Positions 1 to 5,220 of a stretch of DNA of 5,220 nt are shown in pieces (the stretch's first letter is position 1; each line of letters starts with the position of its first letter). The notes under the pieces were generated by a model that saw only the letters and a program-made list of their open reading frames with translations, made no database searches and was not told where the DNA came from. A program made the position numbers and the translations under genes. The DNA comes from an uncultured Pseudomonadota bacterium (GTDB taxonomy: Bacteria; Lernaellota; Lernaellaia; Lernaellales; Lernaellaceae). The DNA is taken from positions 1-5,220 of the forward strand of contig CALBTQ010000221.1 in NCBI GenBank assembly GCA_937967875.1, read 5' to 3'.

Positions 1-47
1 GAGATCGTATTCGGTGACTGGAGTTCAGACGTGTGCTCTTCCGATCT
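1..47 (-). other. Illumina TruSeq/P7 adapter remnant (artefact)
   Basis: This is not genomic sequence. Positions 14-47 read as the complete 34-base TruSeq index-read adapter, beginning GTGACTGGAG and ending TTCCGATCT. They are preceded by an 8-base index (CGTATTCG, 6-13) and by GAGAT (1-5), the end of the P7 flow-cell sequence. The same adapter and index return in inverted orientation at the other end of the window. The adapter match is recognised from known library chemistry. Genomic sequence starts at about 48. Confidence 0.98.
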
Positions 48-54
48 CGTAAAC

Positions 55-117
55 TGTGGCACACAGAAAGAACGCCACTCTCTGGTGTGCCACACTTTTG
101 GCGAAGCCAAAGGTGTG
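55..117. repeat. Overlapping inverted repeats able to form two competing hairpins
   Basis: Arm 55-64 (TGTGGCACAC) is the perfect reverse complement of 85-94 (GTGTGCCACA), giving a 10-bp stem with a 20-base loop. Independently, 91-102 pairs with 106-117 around a GAA loop to give a 12-bp stem with one T-G wobble. The two stems share 91-94 and so exclude each other. The element lies beyond the minus-strand operon terminator and outside any gene. It could be a dispersed intergenic palindromic (REP-like) element or a structured RNA 3' region. Its copy number cannot be seen from one window. Confidence 0.6.
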
Positions 118-138
118 CTGGATTACGTTTGTCACTTT

Positions 139-168
139 AAAAAAAAGGCGCACCCGGGTGGATGCGCC
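139..168 (-). terminator. Rho-independent terminator of the decarboxylase operon
   Basis: On the minus strand a stem formed by 163-168 with 147-152 (6 bp, five of them G-C; possibly extended by two more pairs with a bulged base) is followed directly by eight T residues (complement of A139-146). It begins about 20 bp beyond the beta-subunit stop codon at 189-191. The T-rich stretch 175-184 on the plus strand might allow some activity in the other direction, but no plus-strand gene reads into it. Confidence 0.85.
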
Positions 169-188
169 TCATCGTTTGTTTTTTAAAA

Positions 189-1328
189 CTACGCCAAAAA
201 GGCCAGCAGCACGCCCGCGGCGATGGCCGAGCCGATCACGCCGGCGACGTTGGGGGCCATGGCGTGCATCAGCAGGAAGTTCGACGGGTCCTCCTGCGTG
301 GCTACGGTGTTGACCACCCGCGCGGCCATGGGCACCGCCGACACGCCGGCCGCGCCGACCAGCGGATTGATCTTCTCTTTGCAGACCACATTCATCAGTT
401 TGGCGAACAGCACGCCCGACGCCGTGGCGATCGAGAAGGCGAACACGCCCAGACCGAAGATCATCAGCGACTTGACCGTGAGGAAGGTCGTCGCGTTGGC
501 CGACACGCCCACGCACACGCCCAGTAGGATGGTCACGATGTCGATGAACGAGGTCTTCGTCGTTTTCGCCAGCCGATCGGTGACGCCCGATTCGCTTAGC
601 AGATTGCCCAGAAACAGCATGCCCAGCAGCGGGATTGCCTTGGGCACGATCAGGCAGATCAGCAAAAAGCCGGCGATGGGGAACACCACACGCTCGACCC
701 GCGCGGCCTGCCGCGGCATGGCCATTTTGATGCGGCGCTCTTTTTTCGTCGTCAGCAAGCGCATGATCGGCGGTTGGATGATCGGCACCAGCGCCATGTA
801 GCTGTAGGCGGCGACCGAAATCGGCGCCAGATACGCGGGATTGAGAATGCTCGTGACATAGATGGCCGTCGGTCCGTCGGCCCCGCCGATGATGCCGATC
901 GACGCCGCTTCGGCCGTGGTGAATTTCAGCAGCAGCGCGCCCAGGAAGGTGCCGAAGATGCCGAACTGCGCGGCCGCGCCCAGCAGCACCAGCTTGGGAT
1001 TGGAGATCATGAACGAAAAATCGGTCATCGCGCCGATGCCCAAAAAAATCAGCGGCGGATAGATCTCGTGGCTGATGCCCAGGTACAGAAACTTAAATGG
1101 GCTGTGTTCGTCGGTCAGCAGCGTAAGCACTTCGCCGGTTTCGCTGATGTCCCAGGGGATGTTCGACAGCAACATGCCGAAGCCGATCGGCAACAGCAGC
1201 AGCGGCTCGAACCCCTTTTTGACCGCCAGGTAGATGAACACCAGGCCGATGACGATCATGATCAGGTATCGCGGATCGTCCATGCGCGCCAACGCCATTG
1301 TGCTTAAAAAGTGTTGCAGTCCACTCAT
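189..1328 (-). CDS. Sodium ion-translocating decarboxylase, membrane beta subunit (OadB/MmdB/GcdB family)
   Basis: A 379-residue integral membrane subunit. In this family it decarboxylates carboxy-biotin and couples this to Na+ export across the inner membrane. About nine to ten hydrophobic segments span roughly residues 20-56, 91-190, 213-242, 262-312 and 350-378. The family motif GGADGPTAIY is at 148-157. Residues needed for Na+ and proton transfer in Klebsiella OadB (recalled as D203, Y229, N373, G377, S382, R389) correspond, with identical spacing, to D151, Y177, N321, G325, S330 and R337 here. All are conserved, so the pump should be active. Its length is near the short end for the family (roughly 370-440). 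The start overlaps the preceding stop in an ATGA, and a GAGG sits 7 bases upstream, so translational coupling is likely. It is the last gene of the operon and ends just before a terminator. The substrate (oxaloacetate, methylmalonyl-CoA, glutaconyl-CoA or malonate) cannot be told from this subunit, so no specific symbol is given. Confidence 0.96.
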   Translation of the reverse strand: MSGLQHFLSTMALARMDDPRYLIMIVIGLVFIYLAVKKGFEPLLLLPIGFGMLLSNIPWDISETGEVLTLLTDEHSPFKFLYLGISHEIYPPLIFLGIGAMTDFSFMISNPKLVLLGAAAQFGIFGTFLGALLLKFTTAEAASIGIIGGADGPTAIYVTSILNPAYLAPISVAAYSYMALVPIIQPPIMRLLTTKKERRIKMAMPRQAARVERVVFPIAGFLLICLIVPKAIPLLGMLFLGNLLSESGVTDRLAKTTKTSFIDIVTILLGVCVGVSANATTFLTVKSLMIFGLGVFAFSIATASGVLFAKLMNVVCKEKINPLVGAAGVSAVPMAARVVNTVATQEDPSNFLLMHAMAPNVAGVIGSAIAAGVLLAFLA

Positions 1329-1774
1329 GACGAGGCCTCGATGCGCATGAGAACCGTGCGCTGTTTGACGTCCGCGCCTTCCGCGGCGGGCAGGGCGACG
1401 ACCTTGCCGGCGATGGGCGCGGGCAATTGATTTTCCATCTTCATCGCTTCGAGCACGACCACCGGCTGCCCGGCCTCGACCTTGTCGCCGACCTGGGCCA
1501 GGAACTTGAGCAGCTTGCCGGGCATCGGCGCGACCACGTCGCCTTCACCGATGCAGGCGATCGGCTGCGGCGCCGCGGCTTTGGGTGCGGGCGCGGCGGC
1601 GGCCGGCGTCGGCGCGGCGGATCGGACGGGCTGCGCAACAGACGCGGCCTGCGTTTCGTCGAGGCTGACCGTGTACGGATGACCGTCGACGGTCACCTGC
1701 GCCGTCGGCGGAGTAATGCTGTTAATCACCACTTCGTGGGTCACGTCACCGATCTTGATGCGATACGTATTCAT
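1325..1774 (-). CDS. Biotin carboxyl carrier protein (decarboxylase biotin subunit)
   Basis: A 149-residue biotin carrier. It carries CO2 on biotin from the carboxyltransferase to the membrane beta subunit, on the cytoplasmic side. Residues 1-40 form a small beta-rich N-terminal region with a V-DG-PY-V pattern typical of carriers in these clusters. Residues 41-75 are a flexible Ala/Pro-rich linker (many AAP repeats), and 78-147 form the biotinyl/lipoyl domain. The biotin attachment motif AMKM is at 110-113, with K112 as the modified lysine. APMPGK (82-87) is the matching conserved turn in the first half of the domain. The stop overlaps the beta-subunit start in an ATGA, and its own start overlaps the gamma-subunit stop in another ATGA. 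A run of five G residues (complement of 1779-1783) lies 4 bases before the ATG and may serve as ribosome binding site. The free-standing carrier, not fused to the carboxyltransferase, resembles the MmdC/GcdC arrangement more than the fused OadA of Klebsiella. Confidence 0.95.
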   Translation of the reverse strand: MNTYRIKIGDVTHEVVINSITPPTAQVTVDGHPYTVSLDETQAASVAQPVRSAAPTPAAAAPAPKAAAPQPIACIGEGDVVAPMPGKLLKFLAQVGDKVEAGQPVVVLEAMKMENQLPAPIAGKVVALPAAEGADVKQRTVLMRIEASS

Positions 1775-2127
1775 GATGCCCCCATGCGATCGGAAAGGCG
1801 CCGCCGTCCGTCCATCCGCCAGGCGTTGCCCGGCGCGTCGATGGGTTTGAAAACGGCTTGCGCTTTGGCCATTTCCACCAACGCCACCGCCACGGCGATC
1901 GCCGCGGCCTTGCGCCGACCGGCTTCCAGGGCCTTGGCCGGCGCCTGTGTATCGGCAGGGGGCGGGCAGGGGGGCGGTTCGGCGATGGTTTCGTCCTCGG
2001 TGTGCCGCCGCGCGAAGATTTTATTGAAGAGGGAGGTGAACAGGGCCATGAGGATCAGGGCCGAAAAGACCGTGCCCATGCCCACCAGGGTGATTTGAAA
2101 TCCATGAGCTGCTGCGATCGATTGCAT
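1771..2127 (-). CDS. Sodium pump decarboxylase gamma subunit (OadG family)
   Basis: A 118-residue small membrane subunit. In this family it anchors and assembles the peripheral carboxyltransferase/biotin parts on the beta subunit. One transmembrane helix (about residues 11-36, with the LVGMGTVF pattern common in OadG) is followed by a charged and Pro-rich linker (40-65). Next come an Ala-rich helix (68-90) of the kind often seen before the C-terminus, and a basic tail with the W-x(4)-GR pattern (103-109). An in-frame ATG at 2175 would give 134 residues. I reject it because it lies upstream of the -10 box at 2155-2160 and lacks a Shine-Dalgarno, whereas the ATG at 2127 has GGGGTG 5 bases upstream. 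This is the first gene of the operon, and its stop overlaps the biotin carrier start by ATGA. Gamma subunits diverge quickly, so the call rests on topology and context as much as on sequence. Confidence 0.88.
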   Translation of the reverse strand: MQSIAAAHGFQITLVGMGTVFSALILMALFTSLFNKIFARRHTEDETIAEPPPCPPPADTQAPAKALEAGRRKAAAIAVAVALVEMAKAQAVFKPIDAPGNAWRMDGRRRLSDRMGAS

Positions 2128-2154
2128 GTTTACACCCCGTGAATTGTCTGGCGT

Positions 2155-2183
2155 ACTATAAAGGGGTCTCGTCATGATGACAA
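2155..2183 (-). promoter_or_regulatory. Sigma70-type promoter of the decarboxylase operon
   Basis: On the minus strand, -35 TTGTCA (complement of 2178-2183, five of six consensus bases) and -10 TATAGT (complement of 2155-2160, five of six) are separated by exactly 17 bp. Transcription would start near 2148, leaving a leader of about 20 bases with the GGGGTG ribosome binding site before the ATG at 2127. The position fixes the gamma-subunit start. This is a sequence-pattern call without experimental support. Confidence 0.75.
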
Positions 2184-2197
2184 GCCGTAGACGGGGA

Positions 2198-2215
2198 ATT
2201 GCAAGCGCTTGAAAT
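2198..2215. promoter_or_regulatory. Palindromic operator candidate (LacI/cre-like)
   Basis: An 18-bp near-palindrome has a perfect 10-bp core, CAAGCGCTTG, at 2202-2211, and three further matched pairs outside a single mismatched pair. The AAGCGCTT centre with a central CG resembles operators of LacI/GalR-family regulators and catabolite-responsive (cre) sites. It lies 14 bp upstream of the -35 box of the decarboxylase promoter, a position suited to activation or to repression by looping. No regulator gene is in the window. A chance palindrome cannot be excluded. Confidence 0.45.
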
Positions 2216-2369
2216 AATGTCGTATTTCATGTTGATCCTCTCGTTGTAACCGCGGCATGACGACGGGGACGGCACACAAATGATCGCCGTTTTGAACCCG
2301 CGCGGGATGGGGGTGTCCAAGCTGAGGCGAACGTGGGAGAATCGTGCGCCCGGTATCAACCCGAAATGC

Positions 2370-2398
2370 TTGCAAATGCGGCGGCATCTTGGTATTGT
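2370..2398 (+). promoter_or_regulatory. Weak candidate promoter for gspC-gspD
   Basis: TTGCAA (2370-2375) and TATTGT (2393-2398) are 17 bp apart, each matching four of six sigma70 consensus positions. They would give a start near 2405 and a leader of about 47 bases. This is the best pair I could find ahead of gspC, but the match is weak and another sigma factor may be used. Confidence 0.25.
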
Positions 2399-2451
2399 TC
2401 GGCGGTTTTTCAAGTAAGGACTACAGGGTGAGTGCATCCTGAGGATTCATA

Positions 2452-3339
2452 ATGTACTACCTGGATCTCGTTAAGAAATATTTCGTGGTCGTCCGGATTC
2501 TGGCCGTGGCGCTGGTGGCCTTTTTGGCGGCCAACGCCGTGTCGATCGGCATTCGCGGCCGTCTGACGCAACAACCGACCGTCGATCTGGTGCAGGTGGC
2601 CAACTCCGCCTCGGCGTTCACTTCGCTGGACAGCTATGAAATCGTCATCAAACGCAGCTTGTTCAACTCGGAGACGGTGAACATGCAGGGCGGCTTCAGC
2701 AAGAATCAGAGCGCGCTGGTCGCGGCCGAGGATTTCGAATTGCTGGGCACGCTGGCCGGCGGCGAACTCGAAAGCATCGCGATCATCCGCACGCGTTCGG
2801 ACGGCTTTACCGGCGTGTACGAGGTGGGCGAGTGGATCGGCAAGCAGGTGGCGCAGGTGATTTCGATTCAGCCGCGGATCGTCGAGCTGATGCACAATGA
2901 TCAGCGCAAGGTGATCCGCATGCCGGATACGCCGATGCCGTCGCTGGCCGGTCTGGCCTCGCGTTGGTCGAAGACGGGCACGGCCGAGGCGATCGCCGAA
3001 GGCATCAAGAAACTGGCCGACGGCGAATTCGAAATCGACCGCGGGCTGATCGACGAAGCCTTCGAGAACATGGGCAGCCTGATGCGCGGCGCGCGGATCG
3101 TGCCGTCGATCGAAAACGGCAACATCAACGGCTTCAAAGTCTTTCGCATCAAGAAAAACAGCCTGTACGAAAAGATCGGGCTGAAGAACGGAGATATCCT
3201 CCATCGCCTCAACAGCGTGGAAATCAAGGGACCGGAAGACGGTCTGCGTTTGTTCCAGGAATTGCGTTCGGCCAAGAATATCAGCATCGACCTGACGCGC
3301 GGCGGACAACGCACCACCTTGAACTACAACGTGCGATGA
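2452..3339 (+). CDS. gspC: Type II secretion system protein GspC (inner-membrane clamp protein, PDZ type)
   Basis: A 295-residue bitopic inner-membrane protein. In the type II secretion system, GspC ties the inner-membrane platform to the outer-membrane secretin GspD and helps select cargo. A short cytoplasmic N-terminus is followed by one transmembrane helix (about 11-31). The periplasmic homology region (about 62-157) shows the GspC patterns I-KRSLFN (65-72), FELLGT (95-100), Y-VGEWIG (123-130) and V-I-P-IVELMH (136-148). A helical linker (about 165-212) follows. The C-terminal PDZ domain (about 214-295) shows GFKVF-I---SLYEKIGLKNGDIL (227-250) and a final beta strand ending in NYNVR. The PDZ sequence strongly resembles GspC of deltaproteobacteria/myxobacteria (from memory). 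The start is supported by GAGGA at 2441-2445, 6 bases before the ATG. gspD follows after 51 bp on the same strand. The protein looks complete, and its length is usual for the family. Confidence 0.93.
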   Translation: MYYLDLVKKYFVVVRILAVALVAFLAANAVSIGIRGRLTQQPTVDLVQVANSASAFTSLDSYEIVIKRSLFNSETVNMQGGFSKNQSALVAAEDFELLGTLAGGELESIAIIRTRSDGFTGVYEVGEWIGKQVAQVISIQPRIVELMHNDQRKVIRMPDTPMPSLAGLASRWSKTGTAEAIAEGIKKLADGEFEIDRGLIDEAFENMGSLMRGARIVPSIENGNINGFKVFRIKKNSLYEKIGLKNGDILHRLNSVEIKGPEDGLRLFQELRSAKNISIDLTRGGQRTTLNYNVR

Positions 3340-3347
3340 ACATTCCT

Positions 3348-3366
3348 CCGCGCTTTGCGGGCGCGG
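3348..3366 (+). other. Small GC hairpin between gspC and gspD
   Basis: CCGCGC (3348-3353) pairs perfectly with GCGCGG (3361-3366) around a 7-base loop, just after the gspC stop. No T-run follows, so it is not a canonical terminator. It might protect or process the gspC mRNA 3' end and so set different levels of GspC and GspD. In GC-rich DNA a stem this short may be chance. Confidence 0.3.
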
Positions 3367-3390
3367 TGCAGCGGTAAACTGGGAGAGAGC

Positions 3391-5177
3391 ATGGCACTTG
3401 GGAGATCGCTTCGGCGGCTATTGATCGGCTTCATGATTATCGGCCTGACGCTGTCGATTGCGGGACTGTGGTCGACGCAAAACGCCTACGCGCAGGACGA
3501 AAACGAGGACGACCAGGACGAAGAGCAAACGACGGAAGTCGAGATGAACGAGCCGGCCGCGGCTCCGGCGAAAGAGTGTCCGGCGGGTCTGGTGTCGCTG
3601 GATTTCGTCGAGGATATGGACGTGCGCCTAGTGGTCAAGATGATCGCCAAGAAGCTCAACAAGTCGCTGCTGCTGGACAAGTCGATCAGCGGCACCATCA
3701 GCATCATCGCACCCGACCATTGCATGACGCCCGATGCGGCTTACGACATTTTCGAATCGGTGCTCAATCTCAACGGCCTGACCACGGTGCAGGTCGGTGA
3801 AGTGATCAAGATCGTCAAGCGCTCCGACGCGCAGTCCAGCCCGGTGCCCACGTTGACCGGCTCGGCCATGACGCGCAGCAACGAGCGCTATATCACGCAG
3901 TTGATTCCGCTGCAGAACCTGGACGCGGTGGAAATCGCCAACTCGTTCCGCTCGCTGGTCAGCGGCGAAGGCAACCTGTTTGCCTACGGACCGGCGAACA
4001 TGCTGATCATCATGGACTCGGCGGCCAACATCAATCGCATCATCCGCATCCTGCAGAAGCTCGACGTGGAAGGCGCAGAGCAGATGATCGACGTCATTCC
4101 CATCGAATACGCCGCGGCCGACGTGCTGGCCGACGTGGTCATGCAGTTGTTCGAACAGGAAGCCAGCAGCACCGGCGCGGCGTCTTCGCGACAGGCGCAG
4201 ATGAGCCAGTTGCGCCAGCGGTTGGCTTCCCGGCGCGGCGGGGCGCGCATGGCGGCGCGACTGGGCAGCACTTCGTCGTTCAGTGAGTCGATCGCCGGCG
4301 GCGGCGAACTGAAAATCATCCCCGATACGCGCACCAACAGCCTGGTGGTCAAAGCCAACAAACTGGTGATCAAGCGCGTGCGCGATGTGGTCGCCAAGCT
4401 TGACGCGCCGCTGCCCGGCGGCGAAGGCAAGATCCACGTGGTGTATTGCGAAAACGCCGATGCCGAAGAACTGGCCGGCGTGCTGGCCGATCTGGCCGGC
4501 TCCGGCGGCGGCGTCGGCGGCTCGCGCTCCAGCGCCACGTCGGCGCGGTCCAGCCGCTTGTCGTCCTCGCGGGCGGGCAACGTGGCCAGCGCCTTCGGCA
4601 GCCGCTTCGGCGGCTCGACCAGCGGTCTGAGCGGCATGGGCGGTCTGGGCAGCCGGGGCGGGGCGTCGGACATGGGCAATCCGCGGCGCGGCATCACGCA
4701 GACCACCGGCCGCTTCCTGGCCGATTTCGACGGCGCGGTGCGCATCACCTCCGACCCGGCGACCAACAGCCTGGTGATCATCGCCTCGAACCGCGACTTC
4801 CAGATTCTGCGCGAGGTCATCGCCAAGCTCGACATTCCGCGGCCGCAGGTGTTCGTCGAAGTGATGATCGCCGAGCTGACCGTCGAGCGCGGATTGGATT
4901 TGGGTTTTGAATTCCGCTCGACCAACGACGCCGGCGAAGAGGGCGTGCAGGTCATCGGCGGCTCGAACTACGGCGGCATTCAGCAGGCGGCGGCCAACCC
5001 GCTGGGCATCACCGGCTTCGCGATCGGCGCGGCCGACGGCACGCTGACCTACGCCGGCGAAACGTTCCCCAACATCGGCGCGTTGTTCCGCGCCATGCAG
5101 TCCGACCGCGACGTGAACATTCTGGCGACGCCGCACATCCTGACCACCGACAACGAGGACGCGGACATCGTCATCGC
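3391..5177 (+). CDS. gspD: Type II secretion system secretin GspD, 3' end missing
   Basis: An outer-membrane secretin that oligomerises into the channel through which folded periplasmic proteins leave the cell. From ATG 3391 (GGGAGAGAG just upstream) the frame stays open for 595 complete codons before the adapter cuts it. A signal peptide has basic residues at 5-9, a hydrophobic core (about 10-27) and likely cleavage after AYA (32-34). An acidic stretch (36-51) follows, then the N0 domain (about 67-145) and three secretin N1-N3 repeats (about 166-228, 232-340, 346-482). The repeats carry TNSLVV (315-320) and TNSLVIIA (458-465). The N2 repeat carries a Ser/Arg/Ala-rich insert (about 256-305), and N3 a Gly/Ser/Arg-rich insert (about 369-436). 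The C-terminal secretin domain starts at PQVFVEVMIAEL (485-496) and includes the conserved NILATPHILTTDNEDA (576-591). Roughly the last 150-250 residues (rest of the barrel and any S-domain) are absent. It lies directly downstream of gspC. Cysteines at 63, 111 and 353 would be periplasmic. Confidence 0.95.
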
Positions 5178-5220
5178 AGATCGGACGAGCACACGTCTGA
5201 ACTCCAGTCACCGAATACGA
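5178..5220 (+). other. Illumina TruSeq/P7 adapter remnant (artefact)
   Basis: AGATCGGA at 5178 begins the 34-base TruSeq adapter (5178-5211), followed by index CGAATACG (5212-5219, the reverse complement of the index at 6-13) and one further base. One mismatch to the standard adapter is visible at 5186 (C in place of A). The gspD frame reads through it without a stop, so translations past 5177 (ending in residues such as STRLNSSH) are adapter, not protein. Confidence 0.98.

Larger units (their letters stand above)
2128..2451. other. Divergent intergenic region, no convincing gene
   Basis: This region separates the minus-strand decarboxylase operon from the plus-strand secretion genes. It holds the decarboxylase promoter, the CAAGCGCTTG palindrome and a second perfect 10-bp palindrome, CCCGCGCGGG, at 2297-2306. 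Short open frames exist: a minus-strand 24-codon frame from 2230 with a GAGAGGA upstream, and a plus-strand 45-codon frame at 2280-2417. Neither encodes a recognisable protein, and the first runs through the promoter. I see no tRNA, riboswitch or strong terminator here. Confidence 0.7.

Noticed and set aside
774..1307. Plus-strand open frames opposite the decarboxylase genes (for example 774-1307 and 1427-2098)
   Set aside because: Their Arg/Asp/Gln/His-rich composition is that of shadow frames, and the minus-strand products are clear family members with conserved catalytic residues.
1331..1340. Perfect 10-bp palindrome CGAGGCCTCG near the biotin carrier/beta junction
   Set aside because: It lies inside coding sequence and includes the GAGG ribosome binding site of the beta subunit; most simply explained by chance in GC-rich DNA.
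2128..2175. Upstream ATG at 2175 as start of the gamma subunit
   Set aside because: It would add 16 residues upstream of the -10 box, has no Shine-Dalgarno, and the ATG at 2127 places the transmembrane helix at the usual distance from the N-terminus.
2280..2417. A 45-residue plus-strand open frame ahead of gspC
   Set aside because: Basic, low-information sequence with only a poor Shine-Dalgarno and no known family; the weak candidate gspC promoter lies inside it.
2156..2437. A 93-residue minus-strand open frame in the intergenic region
   Set aside because: No recognisable family, no ribosome binding site seen for its first ATG, many Pro/Arg/Cys residues, and it runs through the decarboxylase promoter.
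2410..3309. A 299-residue minus-strand open frame opposite gspC
   Set aside because: It has the biased His/Arg/Asp/Gln composition of an antisense shadow; the plus strand encodes a full GspC with transmembrane, homology-region and PDZ parts.
3628..5211. A 527-residue open frame on the minus strand opposite gspD
   Set aside because: Its start codon and first residues (MTGVQTCA...) are adapter sequence. The rest is the Arg/His/Ala/Asp-rich shadow typical of the antisense of a GC-rich gene, while the plus strand gives a clear GspD with all its domains.
1..5220. Terminal inverted repeats of a transposon or linear replicon
   Set aside because: The repeats are exactly the indexed Illumina adapter, and no transposase or replication gene lies between them.

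Overview
This window is a short, GC-rich bacterial contig with divergent gene clusters on either side of an intergenic region of about 320 bp. Both ends are sequencing-library adapter, not genome. Positions 1-47 and 5178-5220 match the indexed Illumina TruSeq/P7 adapter in inverted orientation, with the same 8-base index on each side. The genomic insert is therefore about 48-5177. A type II secretion system indicates a diderm (outer-membrane) bacterium. The form of GspC, with a C-terminal PDZ domain, and the gspC-gspD order resemble clusters of deltaproteobacterial / Myxococcota-like lineages. No taxonomic marker gene is present, so this placement is inference.

Left half (minus strand): a compact three-gene operon encodes three subunits of a membrane-bound, sodium-translocating, biotin-dependent decarboxylase. 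The order is gamma subunit (OadG family, start at 2127), biotin carboxyl carrier protein (1774-1325), then the membrane beta subunit that pumps Na+ (1328-189). Both gene junctions are 4-bp ATGA stop/start overlaps. A good sigma70-type promoter (TTGTCA, 17 bp, TATAGT) lies about 20 bp upstream of the gamma start, with a LacI-like palindrome just upstream of it. A Rho-independent terminator at 139-168 closes the operon. The alpha subunit (carboxyltransferase), which would define the substrate, is not in the transcription unit.

Right half (plus strand): gspC (2452-3339) encodes the inner-membrane clamp protein of the type II secretion system. It is followed after 51 bp by gspD (3391 to the contig end), the outer-membrane secretin. 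gspD is cut off at codon 595 by the adapter, inside the conserved secretin domain. In the cell, GspC links the inner-membrane platform to the periplasmic N-domains of GspD.

Non-coding DNA: 48-188 holds a pair of competing hairpins and the operon terminator. 2128-2451 holds the divergent promoters, two perfect 10-bp palindromes and no convincing gene. I see no RNA gene, CRISPR array, insertion sequence or phage gene. All genes belong to known families. The points most worth a second look are the orphan Na+ pump operon without its carboxyltransferase, the palindrome at its promoter, the overlapping hairpins at 55-117, and the adapter ends, which imitate terminal inverted repeats and create a false 527-residue ORF.
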